From Pelagimonas sp. (GTDB lineage Bacteria > Pseudomonadota > Alphaproteobacteria > Rhodobacterales > Rhodobacteraceae): DNA of 64,000 bases. The stretch lies in NCBI GenBank assembly GCA_025210265.1, contig JAOASD010000031.1:1-64000 (forward strand). Direction: 5' to 3'. The notes below the pieces were generated by a model. It searched no databases, had not been told where the DNA came from, and was given only the letters and a program-made list of their open reading frames with translations. The translations under genes and the position numbers were made by a program. Positions 44,116 to 52,655 of this stretch are shown here, piece after piece. Each line of letters begins with the position of its first letter. Position 1 is the stretch's first letter.

Positions 44116-45258
44116 ATGGCAGGAAATAGCGGCGGCCCCTGGGGAGGCGGCGGTGGCTCTGGTGGATCCGGGGGCGGCAATGGCCGTCCGCCGCATCAGG
44201 GCAATAATGGCGGTGGCCGACGCCCCGATGACAACAACCAGATCCCCGAGATCGACGAGTTGATGAAAAAGGGTCAGGAGCAGCTGCGCGTTCTGATGGG
44301 CGGTCGCGGTGGCGGCAATGCCGGTCGCGGCGGGTCCGGTGGCTCTGGCGGGGGTGGCTTTGGCAAGATGCCGATCATCCTTGGCGCGCTGGTTCTGGCC
44401 GGGGCCTGGGCCGCGTCCAGTTTCTACACCGTCAAGCCCGAAGAGCAGTCGGTTGAATTGCTGCTGGGGGAATATTCCAGCACCGGCAATCCCGGTCTGA
44501 ACTTTGCGCCCTGGCCCTTTGTCACCTATGAGGTGGTCAATGTGACCTCGGAACGGACCGAGGAAATTGGCGGCGGGCGTGGCTCGTCCAATGGGCTGAT
44601 GCTGACCACGGATGAAAACATCGTTGATATCGAATTCCAGGTGGTCTGGAACATCAATGATCCGGCCAAGCTGCTGTTCAACATTGCCGAACCCACCGAA
44701 ACCGTGCAGGCGGTGTCGGAATCGGTGATGCGTGAAATCATTGCTGCGTCGAACCTGTCGCCGATCCTGAACCGAGATCGTGGTCTGATTGCCGATCAGG
44801 CGAACACCCAGATCCAGGCGACGCTGGATGAATATGACAGTGGCATTTCCATTGTGCGTGTGAACCTTGAGGCCGCGGACCCGCCGCCCGAGGTCATCGA
44901 TGCCTTCCTCGAAGTGCAATCCGCCGAACAGGAGCGCGACCGGCTTGAGCGCCGCGCCGATGCCTATGCCAACCAGGTGGTCGCCGAGGCCCGTGGTCAG
45001 GCGGCGCAGAACCTGCAGGAAGCCGAAGGTTATCGTGCCCGCGTGGTGAACGAAGCCGTCGGTGAGGCCAGCCGTTTCACCGCCGTGCGCGAAGAATATG
45101 CCAAGGCACCCGAAGTCACCCGCCGTCGTCTGTACCTTGAGACCATGGAAAAGGTGCTGGGCGAGGTGGACAAGATGATCCTCGACGAGGGGCTGTCCGG
45201 CTCTGACGGCGGGGTTGTGCCCTATCTGCCGCTCAACGAACTGCGCCGGGGGAACTGA
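44116..45258 (+). CDS. hflK: FtsH protease modulator HflK
   Basis: A 380-residue SPFH-family membrane protein. A Gly/Asn-rich N-terminal cytoplasmic tail (about residues 1-90, with repeated GGSGGG stretches) precedes one membrane helix (IILGALVLAGAWAASSF), followed by the periplasmic SPFH/band-7 domain (VKPEEQSVELLLGEYSS onward) and a coiled-coil rich in Glu/Arg/Ala (AEQERDRLERRADAYANQVV). With HflC it forms the large HflKC assembly that encloses FtsH and modulates its proteolysis. Only 2 bp separate it from hflC. RBS AAGGAAAG is upstream. Confidence 0.95.
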   Translation: MAGNSGGPWGGGGGSGGSGGGNGRPPHQGNNGGGRRPDDNNQIPEIDELMKKGQEQLRVLMGGRGGGNAGRGGSGGSGGGGFGKMPIILGALVLAGAWAASSFYTVKPEEQSVELLLGEYSSTGNPGLNFAPWPFVTYEVVNVTSERTEEIGGGRGSSNGLMLTTDENIVDIEFQVVWNINDPAKLLFNIAEPTETVQAVSESVMREIIAASNLSPILNRDRGLIADQANTQIQATLDEYDSGISIVRVNLEAADPPPEVIDAFLEVQSAEQERDRLERRADAYANQVVAEARGQAAQNLQEAEGYRARVVNEAVGEASRFTAVREEYAKAPEVTRRRLYLETMEKVLGEVDKMILDEGLSGSDGGVVPYLPLNELRRGN

Positions 45259-45260
45259 TC

Positions 45261-46142
45261 ATGCGTAAGACGACATATCTTTTGCCCGTGTTTGTCATCC
45301 TGCTGGTGGGGGTTCTGTCCTCTATCTTTGTGGTGGATGAACGCGAAAAGGCGCTGGTTCTGCAATTCGGCCAGATCAAGGCTGTGAAGGAAGAGCCGGG
45401 GCTGGCCTTTAAGATCCCCGTGATCCAGGAGGTCGTGCGCTATGACGACCGTATCCTGTCGCTGGACACCGAAACCATCGAAGTCACCCCTTCGGATGAT
45501 CGCCGTCTGCGCGTCGACGCCTTTGCCCGCTATCGCATCGCCGATGTGGTGCAGTTCCGTCAGGCCGTGGGTGTGGGCGGTGTGCGTACCGCCGAAGACC
45601 GCCTGAGCTCGATCCTCAACGCGCAGATCCGTGAGGTTCTGGGTGCGGATCAGGTCACGTCCGACACGATCCTGTCGAAAGACCGGGGCGCGCTGATGGT
45701 GCGGATCCGCGATCAGGCCCGTGCGGAGGCGACCTCGCTGGGGCTTGAGGTCGTCGATGTGCGCCTGAAGCAGACCAACCTGCCGCCGCGCAACCTGGAA
45801 TCGACCTTTGCCCGGATGCGCGCAGAACGTGAACGCGAAGCGGCGGACGAGATCGCGCGCGGTAACGAAGCGGCGCAGCGTGTGCGCGCCCTTGCTGACC
45901 GGACCGTGGTGGAAACCCTGTCCGAAGCCGACAAGGAAGCCAACGTGATCCGCGGTGAGGCTGATGCACAACGCAACGCGATCTTTGCCGATGCCTATGG
46001 TGCCGATGCCGAATTCTTTGCCTTCTACCGGTCGCTGCAGGCCTATGAAAAGGCGCTGAAAGCGGGCAACTCGACCATGGTCATGACGCCGGACAGCCAG
46101 TTCTTTGAATATTTCAAGAACGAGAACGCAGCCGCACGGTGA
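45261..46142 (+). CDS. hflC: FtsH protease modulator HflC
   Basis: A 293-residue partner of HflK. It has an N-terminal membrane anchor (TTYLLPVFVILLVGVLSSIF), the SPFH domain starting VVDEREKALVLQFGQIKAV, a coiled-coil with RAEREREAADEIARGNEA, and a C-terminal segment SLQAYEKALKAGNSTMVM typical for HflC. Its stop overlaps the next start (GTGA at 46139-46142). No periplasmic Deg protease follows, although such a gene often closes this cluster in relatives. Confidence 0.95.
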   Translation: MRKTTYLLPVFVILLVGVLSSIFVVDEREKALVLQFGQIKAVKEEPGLAFKIPVIQEVVRYDDRILSLDTETIEVTPSDDRRLRVDAFARYRIADVVQFRQAVGVGGVRTAEDRLSSILNAQIREVLGADQVTSDTILSKDRGALMVRIRDQARAEATSLGLEVVDVRLKQTNLPPRNLESTFARMRAEREREAADEIARGNEAAQRVRALADRTVVETLSEADKEANVIRGEADAQRNAIFADAYGADAEFFAFYRSLQAYEKALKAGNSTMVMTPDSQFFEYFKNENAAAR

Positions 46143-46330
46143 GCGCGTCTGACATCATAACGGGGATCGCTTTGGTCCTGATTATCGAGGGGCTGGTCTA
46201 TGCACTGGCCCCTTCGTTTGTGGAGCGTATGCTGGAGGCGCTGCGCGACATGCCGCCAGAGGCGCGCCGCCTGACAGGGCTGCTAAGCGCGCTGGGCGGT
46301 GTTGTGCTGCTGTGGCTGCTGCGGGGATAG
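46139..46330 (+). CDS. DUF2065 family small membrane protein
   Basis: A 63-residue protein with two membrane helices (DIITGIALVLIIEGLVYALAP and LTGLLSALGGVVLLWLL), matching the DUF2065 (YjeT-like) family that is usually encoded next to hflKC. It has a GTG start overlapping the hflC stop by four bases, so it is translated as part of the hflKC unit. Function unknown; the genomic link suggests a role at the HflKC-FtsH complex. Confidence 0.88.
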   Translation: MSASDIITGIALVLIIEGLVYALAPSFVERMLEALRDMPPEARRLTGLLSALGGVVLLWLLRG

Positions 46331-46340
46331 GCCTGCGATT

Positions 46341-46414
46341 GGTGGGTTAAAAACCCACCCTACATCCTGGACAAAAGCTGCGCGTGCTGCCGTAAGGTGG
46401 GTTTTCAACCCACC
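46341..46414. repeat. REPIN-like palindrome doublet
   Basis: GGTGGGTT(aaa)AACCCACC at 46341-46359 followed by CTAC, and GTAAGGTGGG-type unit GGTGGGTT(ttc)AACCCACC at 46396-46414, in mirror orientation about a 36-base spacer. Same design as the 4069-4123 doublet. It fills the gap between the convergent DUF2065 and glutamine amidotransferase genes and may terminate both. Confidence 0.75.
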
Positions 46415-46429
46415 GCGCTGGTGCCAAGC

Positions 46430-47164
46430 CTAGCCGTAACGGCGGACAAAATTTTCCAGGATTTTCGGGGCATGGCCCACATCCGCCGCGCGGCACATTT
46501 CGATCAGGGCGTCGGCCTCGGACGGGTCGAAATAGCCCTTGTGGCGGTAGATACGGATGCGGGTTTCGAACCCGGCCGCATCGGCCTCGGGGTGGAATTG
46601 CGTGGCATAGACATTCTGCCCATAGCGCACCATCTGGAACGGGCAGGGGGCAGAGGACAGCAGCTGAACCGCGCCCTTTGGCAGTTCCTGCAGGGCTTCT
46701 TTGTGGCCGACAAAGGCGTCGAACTGATCAGGCAGGCCCTGCAGCATCGGATCGGCCTGTCCGGCCTCGGTCTTGATGCAGGTCGAGGGGCCGACCGCCT
46801 CGCCATAGCGGCGCTTGGACACATCGGCCTTTAGATGCGCGCCAAGAATGCCGATCCCATAGCAACAGCCCATGAACGGCACGTCATGTTCCGTGATCGC
46901 AGGCATGATCGACAGGCAGGCGGATTCGATCCGCGCCTCGACTTCTGATTTGTCCTCGGGCGCATCAGACACGCAACCTGGGCCACCGCCCACGATCACA
47001 CCGGCATAGTCGCGCACATCCAGCCCGGCGGGCAGATCTTCGCAATCCAGCCGGATGCGATGGGTCTGTGCCTCCTCCAGCCCGCCCTTTTCAAGGAAGG
47101 CTTTAAATTCGTCGTCGCTTGCCTCGGCTTCGGGGCGCAATTGCAGGATCAGAAAACGTGCCAT
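46430..47164 (-). CDS. class I glutamine amidotransferase-like protein
   Basis: A 244-residue stand-alone class I GATase domain. The nucleophile elbow is FMGCCYGIGILG with Cys101, and the catalytic His191/Glu193 pair lies in YATQFHPEAD. The N-terminus MARFLILQLRPEAEASDDEF and the lack of a synthetase partner resemble the GuaA-like amidotransferases that hydrolyse gamma-glutamyl compounds or act with unknown partners. Not GMP synthetase, because the ATP-pyrophosphatase half is absent. The ATG at 47164 is preferred; the frame stays open upstream without homology. Confidence 0.85.
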   Translation of the reverse strand: MARFLILQLRPEAEASDDEFKAFLEKGGLEEAQTHRIRLDCEDLPAGLDVRDYAGVIVGGGPGCVSDAPEDKSEVEARIESACLSIMPAITEHDVPFMGCCYGIGILGAHLKADVSKRRYGEAVGPSTCIKTEAGQADPMLQGLPDQFDAFVGHKEALQELPKGAVQLLSSAPCPFQMVRYGQNVYATQFHPEADAAGFETRIRIYRHKGYFDPSEADALIEMCRAADVGHAPKILENFVRRYG

Positions 47165-47292
47165 GCCGTTGCCTAGCCTTTGGCGCGGCAAATGCCAAGC
47201 GACGCCCGGTCGCAGCGCGCCATGGCCTTGGCAATCCCGGCCCCAATGCCGTATAGAGGCGCCGTAGTTCAGGACCAAAGAGGCAAGGGATC

Positions 47293-48033
47293 ATGGCCGG
47301 CCATTCCAAATGGGCAAATATTCAGCACCGCAAAGGCCGTCAGGACAAGCTGCGCGCCAAGCTGTTTTCGAAACTGTCGAAAGAAATCACCATCGCGGCC
47401 AAGATGGGCGACCCGGACCCGGACAAAAACCCGCGCCTGCGTCTGGCGGTCAAGGAAGCGCGCGGCCAGTCCATGCCCAAGGACAATATTGATCGCGCGA
47501 TCAAGAAATCCGTGGCCGGCGAAGGCGATGATTACGAAGAAATCCGTTATGAGGGCTATGGCCCCAATGGCGTGGCGGTGATCGTCGAGGCGATGACCGA
47601 CAACCGCAACCGCACCGCGTCCACCGTGCGCTCGACCTTTACCAAGAATGGCGGCAATCTGGGCGAGACCGGCTCGGTTGGGTTCATGTTCGACCGTGTG
47701 GGCGAAATCATTTACGCGGCGTCGGTGGGCGACAATGACACCGTGATGGAAGCGGCGATCGAAGCCGGTGCCGAGGATGTCGAAAGCTCGGAAGAGGGGC
47801 ATGTGATCTATTGCGCCGATACCGATCTGAACGAGGTCTCGACTGCGATGGAAGCGGCGCTGGGGGAATCGGAATCGACCAAGCTGATCTGGAAGCCCAC
47901 CACCACGACCGAGCTGGATCTGGACGGGATGCAAAGCCTGATGAAGCTGGTGGATGCGCTGGAAGATGACGATGACGTGCAGCGCGTCACCACGAATTTC
48001 GAGGCCAGCGACGAGGTCATGGCCCAACTGTAA
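47293..48033 (+). CDS. YebC/PmpR family protein (transcription/translation factor)
   Basis: A 246-residue YebC/TACO1 family protein. The N-terminus [30 protein letters not shown] is diagnostic; later parts include [26 protein letters not shown] and [17 protein letters not shown]. Family members act as transcriptional regulators (e.g. PmpR) and, in recent work, help ribosomes translate difficult proline-containing stretches. The ATG at 47293 follows AAGAGGCAAGGG. A terminator follows at 48091. Confidence 0.95.
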   Translation: MAGHSKWANIQHRKGRQDKLRAKLFSKLSKEITIAAKMGDPDPDKNPRLRLAVKEARGQSMPKDNIDRAIKKSVAGEGDDYEEIRYEGYGPNGVAVIVEAMTDNRNRTASTVRSTFTKNGGNLGETGSVGFMFDRVGEIIYAASVGDNDTVMEAAIEAGAEDVESSEEGHVIYCADTDLNEVSTAMEAALGESESTKLIWKPTTTTELDLDGMQSLMKLVDALEDDDDVQRVTTNFEASDEVMAQL

Positions 48034-48058
48034 GGTCAGGGCCCCTTGGCCATGTGGC

Positions 48059-48120
48059 GCAGGGGTATTTGCCAAAGCAGAGAAACAGCAAACCCCGGTC
48101 CCAGTGTCCGGGGTTTTCTT
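48059..48120 (+). terminator. dispersed element fragment plus rho-independent terminator after yebC-like gene
   Basis: A copy of the GGGGTATTT...AAAGCAGAGAAACAG element (48063-48088) is followed by AACCCCGG (48091-48098) pairing with CCGGGGTT (48108-48115) and then TTCTT. This is 57-80 bp after the YebC-family stop codon. Confidence 0.75.
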
Positions 48121-48180
48121 TGGGGTTTTCTTTTGCGCAGGCGCGCTTGACCTTTGGCTCTGATCGGGGCTGATAAAGAC

Positions 48181-48945
48181 ATGCTGCGCGCGGTTTTCCT
48201 TTTGATCCTTGTGATTGGCCTGTCGGGGCTGGCGACCTGGTATTTCGGGGCGGATGTGTTGATCGCGCTGGGATTGATCCTGGTGCAGTTGAAAGTGCTG
48301 GGCAAAAAGATCCTGATGATCGAATGGCCCGCGCTGCTGGTCTGGATCAAAGTGCAGGGATCGGCCTTTTTGCGGGTCGAGCTGATCAAGAAATGGGCCA
48401 TGACCACGGTGATGCCACTGGTGCTGGGCAAGGCGGTGTTGCGCCGGTTCAAGGCGGTGATCGCGGGCTATCTGGCGTCGGTGCAGGCGCGTTATGGCCG
48501 CTTGCTGGATTGGTTCAACGGGCTGGCCCCGCTGGAAAAGGCGCTGGCCTGGGGGATTTTGCTGTTTGCCACTCTGGCCCTGTCGGTCAGTTCGCTGGGC
48601 CTGTGGCTGATCCTGTTTTCCGTGCAATTGCCGCTGTGGCTGGTGGCCGGGGCCTTGGCCATGGGCAAGATGATCTGGGCCAGCCTGCAGAAATCCGTGT
48701 TCAAGGCGCTGGCCTTTTTGCAGCTGGCCTGGGCGTGGAAGGGCCTTCAGCGCCTGCTGCCGCGCCGCTGGCTGGCGCGCAAACGCCGGATCGAGTTCCG
48801 CATGGCGCGGGCGGTGGTGCGCAGGCGGCGCATGACCATACGTCAACTTTCGGCGCGCAAAGACCGCTTGCCCTTTCGCACCGGGGTTTTGTTGGAGTAC
48901 CTTTTTCTGCCGCCACGGGGCAGGCGCGACGAGGATGACAGATGA
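48181..48945 (+). CDS. hypothetical integral membrane protein
   Basis: A 254-residue protein with about four hydrophobic segments (RAVFLLILVIGLSGLATWYF, VLIALGLILVQL, LLFATLALSVSSLGLWLILF, LPLWLVAGALAMG) separated by basic loops, and an extremely Arg/Lys-rich C-terminal tail (about residues 200-254, with RRRRMTIRQLSARKD). No family recognised. The ATG at 48181 begins the first helix; a TTG at 48154 is an unlikely extension. Its stop overlaps the LysE gene start (ATGA), suggesting co-translation. Confidence 0.72.
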   Translation: MLRAVFLLILVIGLSGLATWYFGADVLIALGLILVQLKVLGKKILMIEWPALLVWIKVQGSAFLRVELIKKWAMTTVMPLVLGKAVLRRFKAVIAGYLASVQARYGRLLDWFNGLAPLEKALAWGILLFATLALSVSSLGLWLILFSVQLPLWLVAGALAMGKMIWASLQKSVFKALAFLQLAWAWKGLQRLLPRRWLARKRRIEFRMARAVVRRRRMTIRQLSARKDRLPFRTGVLLEYLFLPPRGRRDEDDR

Positions 48946-49538
48946 CACAGACATTCTTTGCGGGGTTTGCCTTGGGCCTGTCGCTGATCCTTGCGATCGG
49001 GGCGCAGAATGCCTTTGTGCTGCGGCAGGGGTTGCGGCGGATGCATGTGCTGCCGGTGGTTCTGGTCTGCGCACTGTCTGATGCGCTGCTGATCGCGGCC
49101 GGGGTGGCCGGGTTTGGCGCGCTGGCCGAGGCGGTGCCGGGGCTGGAATTCTGGATGCGGATCTTTGGCGCGGCATTCCTGCTCTGGTACGGCGCGCGCA
49201 CTTTGCTGTCCGCCTGGCGCGGGGGCGCGACATTGGAGGCCGCCAGCGGCAGCCAGAGCCTGCGCGCCGCGGTGCTGACCTGTCTGGCACTGACCTGGCT
49301 GAACCCGCATGTCTATTTGGATACGGTTGTTTTGCTGGGCGCGATCTCGGCACAATATGAGGCGCGGGTGGTCTTTGCCATTGGTGCGATGAGCGCCAGT
49401 TTTGTGTTCTTTTTCTCTCTGGGCTATGGGGCGCGGGCCTTGGCGCCGGTCTTTGCGCGGCCACGGGCTTGGCAGGTGCTGGACCTGCTCATCGGGCTGA
49501 CCATGTGGGCCATCGCGGCCAAGCTGTTGGTGATGTGA
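48942..49538 (+). CDS. LysE/ArgO family amino-acid exporter
   Basis: A 198-residue exporter with six predicted helices. It carries the family's N-terminal signature SLILAIGAQNAFVLRQGLRR and the helix-4 motif ALTWLNPHVYLDTVVLLGA, which match LysE/ArgO more closely than RhtB. Such proteins pump out basic amino acids (lysine, arginine), usually under an ArgP/LysG regulator, which is not seen here. Overlaps the upstream membrane-protein gene (ATGA) and shares one base with the EamA gene (TGATG). Confidence 0.9.
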   Translation: MTQTFFAGFALGLSLILAIGAQNAFVLRQGLRRMHVLPVVLVCALSDALLIAAGVAGFGALAEAVPGLEFWMRIFGAAFLLWYGARTLLSAWRGGATLEAASGSQSLRAAVLTCLALTWLNPHVYLDTVVLLGAISAQYEARVVFAIGAMSASFVFFFSLGYGARALAPVFARPRAWQVLDLLIGLTMWAIAAKLLVM

Positions 49539-50446
49539 TGGCAGGGGGCATGGCAAAGGCAGGGTCGCCCGCGCGCGGCATTTTCTGGATGCTGGTGACA
49601 GGGCTGTGCTTTGTTGCGGTGACCGCGCTGGTCAAGGCACTGCACGGGCGGGTGCCCGCGGCGGAATCCGCCTTTTTGCGCTATGTGCTGGGGCTGGTGT
49701 TCCTGATCCCCATGTGGCCTGAGCTGCGCCGGTTGAAGCTGACCCGGCGGCTGGTGGGCCTGTTCACCCTGCGCGGCGTGGCGCATACGGTTGGCGTGGC
49801 GCTGTGGTTCTATGCCATGTCGCGCATTCCGATCGCCGAGGTCACGGCGCTGAACTATCTGAACCCGGTCTATGTGACGATCCTTGCGGTGATCTTTCTA
49901 AAGGAACGCCTGGCGATGCGGCGCATTCTGGCGATCCTGGCGGCGCTGGCGGGGGCGCTGATCATCCTGCGGCCCGGTTTCCGCGAACTCGATCCCGGAC
50001 ATCTGGCCATGCTGGGCACCGCGATGCTGTTTGCGGTCAGCTACCTGCTGGCCAAGATCTTTTCCGGCGAGGTCAGCGCCTCTGTTGTGGTGGCGATGCT
50101 GTCGATCACGGTCACTATCGGGCTGGCGCCGCTGGCGTGGATGGTCTGGGTCTGGCCCAGCTGGGGGGATCTGGCGATCTTGTTCGGGGTCGCCTGTTTT
50201 GCCACGGCGGGGCATTACACCATGACCCTCGCCTTTGCCGCAGCCCCCGTGACCGTGACCCAGCCGGTGACTTTTCTACAGCTGGTCTGGTCGGTGATGC
50301 TGGGCGCGCTGTTCTTTGGCGAACCGGCGGATCCCTATGTGATCACCGGCGGCGTGCTGATCCTGGGCGCGGTGCTGTTCATCACCTGGCGCGAGGCGGT
50401 TCTGGCCCGCCGCGTCACCCCGGCAATTGGCGAAACAAAGTCCTGA
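49538..50446 (+). CDS. EamA/DMT family transporter
   Basis: A 302-residue transporter of the drug/metabolite superfamily with ten predicted helices in two EamA repeats. It shows RGIFWMLVTGLCFVAVTALV in helix 1, TALNYLNPVYVTILAVIFLKERL at the end of the first repeat, and the matching ALFFGEPADPYVITGG in the second. The substrate is unknown. The ATG at 49538 overlaps the lysE-type stop (TGATG); an in-frame ATG at 49550 with CAGGGGG upstream is also possible. Confidence 0.87.
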   Translation: MAGGMAKAGSPARGIFWMLVTGLCFVAVTALVKALHGRVPAAESAFLRYVLGLVFLIPMWPELRRLKLTRRLVGLFTLRGVAHTVGVALWFYAMSRIPIAEVTALNYLNPVYVTILAVIFLKERLAMRRILAILAALAGALIILRPGFRELDPGHLAMLGTAMLFAVSYLLAKIFSGEVSASVVVAMLSITVTIGLAPLAWMVWVWPSWGDLAILFGVACFATAGHYTMTLAFAAAPVTVTQPVTFLQLVWSVMLGALFFGEPADPYVITGGVLILGAVLFITWREAVLARRVTPAIGETKS

Positions 50447-50556
50447 CTGCCCGGATTTTGTTTCCAAATCGTGAAATCACCGCACGGCAGACCAAATCCC
50501 GCCACAGTCATTAACGAGATTTCAAACCGCAGATGCTTCGATGACAGGAGGATGAA

Positions 50557-50754
50557 ATGTTTGCGGAGAATAAATTGACCGAAGATATGGCTGAGGTAGA
50601 GGCCTTTTTGCTGCGTGAGCGCGACAAGGTTCTTTCGGAAACCGAATGGCGGTTTCGGATGCGGGGATATGGCTACAATTTGCGCCGCACCGAAGACGGG
50701 GTCGAGGTCGCGCGCCTGCCCAGAAATGAGCTGATCGGCAAGCTGGATATGTGA
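50557..50754 (+). CDS. small conserved hypothetical protein
   Basis: A 65-residue soluble protein, highly charged, with an N-terminal acidic helix (NKLTEDMAEVEAFLLRERDK) and a C-terminal basic/hydrophobic part (ETEWRFRMRGYGYNLRRTED). AGGAGG at 50546-50551 and codon use like that of neighbours argue for a real gene. No family or function is recognised. Stands alone between the EamA and DUF1036 genes. Confidence 0.65.
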   Translation: MFAENKLTEDMAEVEAFLLRERDKVLSETEWRFRMRGYGYNLRRTEDGVEVARLPRNELIGKLDM

Positions 50755-50951
50755 TGCGCGTCTTGGCTGGCGGATCGTTGGGATGCGGATCCGTGGCTGT
50801 GATTGTGCTGTAATGACAATGCGTTAGGGCAGGTTGCCCTGATGAAGTGATGTCCCTGAGTGTGACCTCGGGTGGAATATTGCGAAAATTACCCGTCGAC
50901 AGAGCGGGGTGCGGGCGTGTCAACTGCCCCTCTGGGGGACAGGAGGATGCG

Positions 50952-52022
50952 ATGCACAGGACTGGCAGGACAATTTCAGGCGCAATAGCACGCGAGGGGC
51001 GGGCCCTTATTGCGGTGATGGGGTGCGCGGGTTGGATGACAGGCGCGGCGCAGGCCGGGGTTGAAATCTGCAATGAAGGCGCGCAGCTGCAAAGCGTGGC
51101 CATTGGCTATGAATCGCCTGCGGGCGATTGGGTGTCCGAGGGCTGGTGGCAGATCGCGCCCGGTGCCTGCAAGACCGTGATGGCGCGCGCGCTGGGGCGG
51201 CGTGACCTGTATTATCGCGCGACCAGCGGCGGAGGCTTTGACGGCCCGTTCGGCTTTTGCACACAAAGTGCGGCCTTCACCATCACTGGCGATCAGGATT
51301 GCGCGGCGCGCGGCTATGACCGCAATCGGTTTCGCAAGGTGGATACGGGCGGCAATGATCCGTTTCGCCTGACGCTGGGCGCGGATGGCGACGCCCTGGC
51401 TGAGGCCCCGAAATCTGATGCCGGTGGTGCGCCGCGCCGTCTGAGCACCGCCTATACTCCCGGCGCCTATGGCGAAGCGATCACGGTGAACGCCCTGTTC
51501 AATGGCTGCACCCGCGCGGAGGAGGGCGAGTATTGTTCTTTTGTCGATAGCGGGGTCCGCTATCACGCCTATTACGGTCCCAACCCGGATCCTCTGTTGG
51601 ATGCGCTGTTGGACTGGCCGGTTAATCTCCCTGTGCGTGTGCGCGGGGATGTCACGCAATACGGGGACATCACGGCGGAAATTCAGCTGGGATCGGTGGT
51701 TGAACGTCCCGGTGGCGACCCTTTTGCGCAGATGCGGGCGGATCTGCAGGGGGCGTGGCGCTCGGCTGACGATCCGGCCTCGGAATTTCGGGTTCTGGGC
51801 TCTGACATCTACGATCTTTATGGCGGCGAACTGGTCGCCGAAGAGCTGATGGACATCGTGCCACACTGTGAGGATGCCCCCGGTCTGGGGATGGGATTCG
51901 TGCGCATTGATCTGGAAACGCAACAGCCCTGGTGCGTGCTGATCGACACGATCCGCCCTGATTTTTTGCGCTTTACCAACCCTGGGCGCGGCAATTTCAT
52001 TGAATATTACAAAGCAGAATGA
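50952..52022 (+). CDS. DUF1036-domain exported protein
   Basis: A 356-residue protein with a long N-terminal signal-like segment (hydrophobic core ALIAVMGCAGWMTGAAQA) followed by a DUF1036 domain: EICNEGAQLQSVAIGYES, GWWQIAPGACKTV, DLYYRATSGGG, FCTQSAAFTI. The C-terminal two-thirds (about residues 160-356), with GVRYHAYYGPNPDP and FVRIDLETQQPWCVL, matches nothing I know. An AGGAGG five bases before the ATG at 50952 fixes the start. DUF1036 proteins are periplasmic and uncharacterised. It precedes the bet operon but is probably a separate unit. Confidence 0.8.
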   Translation: MHRTGRTISGAIAREGRALIAVMGCAGWMTGAAQAGVEICNEGAQLQSVAIGYESPAGDWVSEGWWQIAPGACKTVMARALGRRDLYYRATSGGGFDGPFGFCTQSAAFTITGDQDCAARGYDRNRFRKVDTGGNDPFRLTLGADGDALAEAPKSDAGGAPRRLSTAYTPGAYGEAITVNALFNGCTRAEEGEYCSFVDSGVRYHAYYGPNPDPLLDALLDWPVNLPVRVRGDVTQYGDITAEIQLGSVVERPGGDPFAQMRADLQGAWRSADDPASEFRVLGSDIYDLYGGELVAEELMDIVPHCEDAPGLGMGFVRIDLETQQPWCVLIDTIRPDFLRFTNPGRGNFIEYYKAE

Positions 52023-52048
52023 AGGGGTTACGCCTGTCTCTTTTTATT

Positions 52049-52070
52049 GATTGACTGAACAGTCAATAAA
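52049..52070. promoter_or_regulatory. BetI operator palindrome
   Basis: TTGACTG-AA-CAGTCAA (52051-52066) is a perfect inverted repeat within an AT-rich ATTGA...CAATAAA context, 20 bp before the betI ATG. It fits a TetR-type operator for autorepression by BetI that is relieved by choline. Confidence 0.75.
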
Positions 52071-52085
52071 AAACATGCTGAGCTC

Positions 52086-52655
52086 ATGCCCAGAATCGGA
52101 CAGGAACCCAAACGCCGGGCCGCGTTGGTCGCTGCTACGGTGGAAGAGATCGGAGCCAAAGGATCACTGGATGTGACCGTTGGCCAGATCGCAAAGCGTG
52201 CTGGTATGTCCAGCGCGCTGGCCCATCATTATTTTGGCGGCAAGGCGCAGATTTTTCTGGCGGCTATGCGCCATATCCTGACGCAATACAGTTTGGATGT
52301 GCGCAGCGCGCTGGCCAGTGCCGCGCCGGGTCAGCGGCTTGAGGCGATCATCGACGGCAGCTTTGACGAGAACTGTTTCACCCCTGCGGCGATCTCTGCA
52401 TGGTTGAATTTCTATGTGCTGGCCCAGCGGGACGAAGAGGCGGCGCGCTTGCTGCGGATTTATCAGCGCCGGTTGAACAGCAATCTGGTTCATGCCTTGC
52501 GCGGACGCTGCAATGATCCGGCTGCCGGGGCGGCGGTGATCGCGGCGCAGATTGACGGGGTGTATTTGCGCGCGGCGTTGAACAATGGGGACATGACCGG
52601 CGCAGCGGCGCAGGTGCGCGGCGTGGCCAGGGCCTTGATGGGAGCGCGGGCATGA
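52086..52655 (+). CDS. betI: transcriptional repressor BetI
   Basis: A 189-residue TetR-family repressor. The N-terminal HTH (RRAALVAATVEEIGAKGSLDVTVGQIAKRAGMSSALAHHYFGGK) and the C-terminal ligand domain, with AISAWLNFYVLAQRD and IDGVYLRAALNNG, are typical of BetI. It represses the betaine synthesis genes and releases them in the presence of choline. The ATG at 52086 lies just after the palindrome; its stop overlaps betC (ATGA at 52652). Confidence 0.94.
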   Translation: MPRIGQEPKRRAALVAATVEEIGAKGSLDVTVGQIAKRAGMSSALAHHYFGGKAQIFLAAMRHILTQYSLDVRSALASAAPGQRLEAIIDGSFDENCFTPAAISAWLNFYVLAQRDEEAARLLRIYQRRLNSNLVHALRGRCNDPAAGAAVIAAQIDGVYLRAALNNGDMTGAAAQVRGVARALMGARA

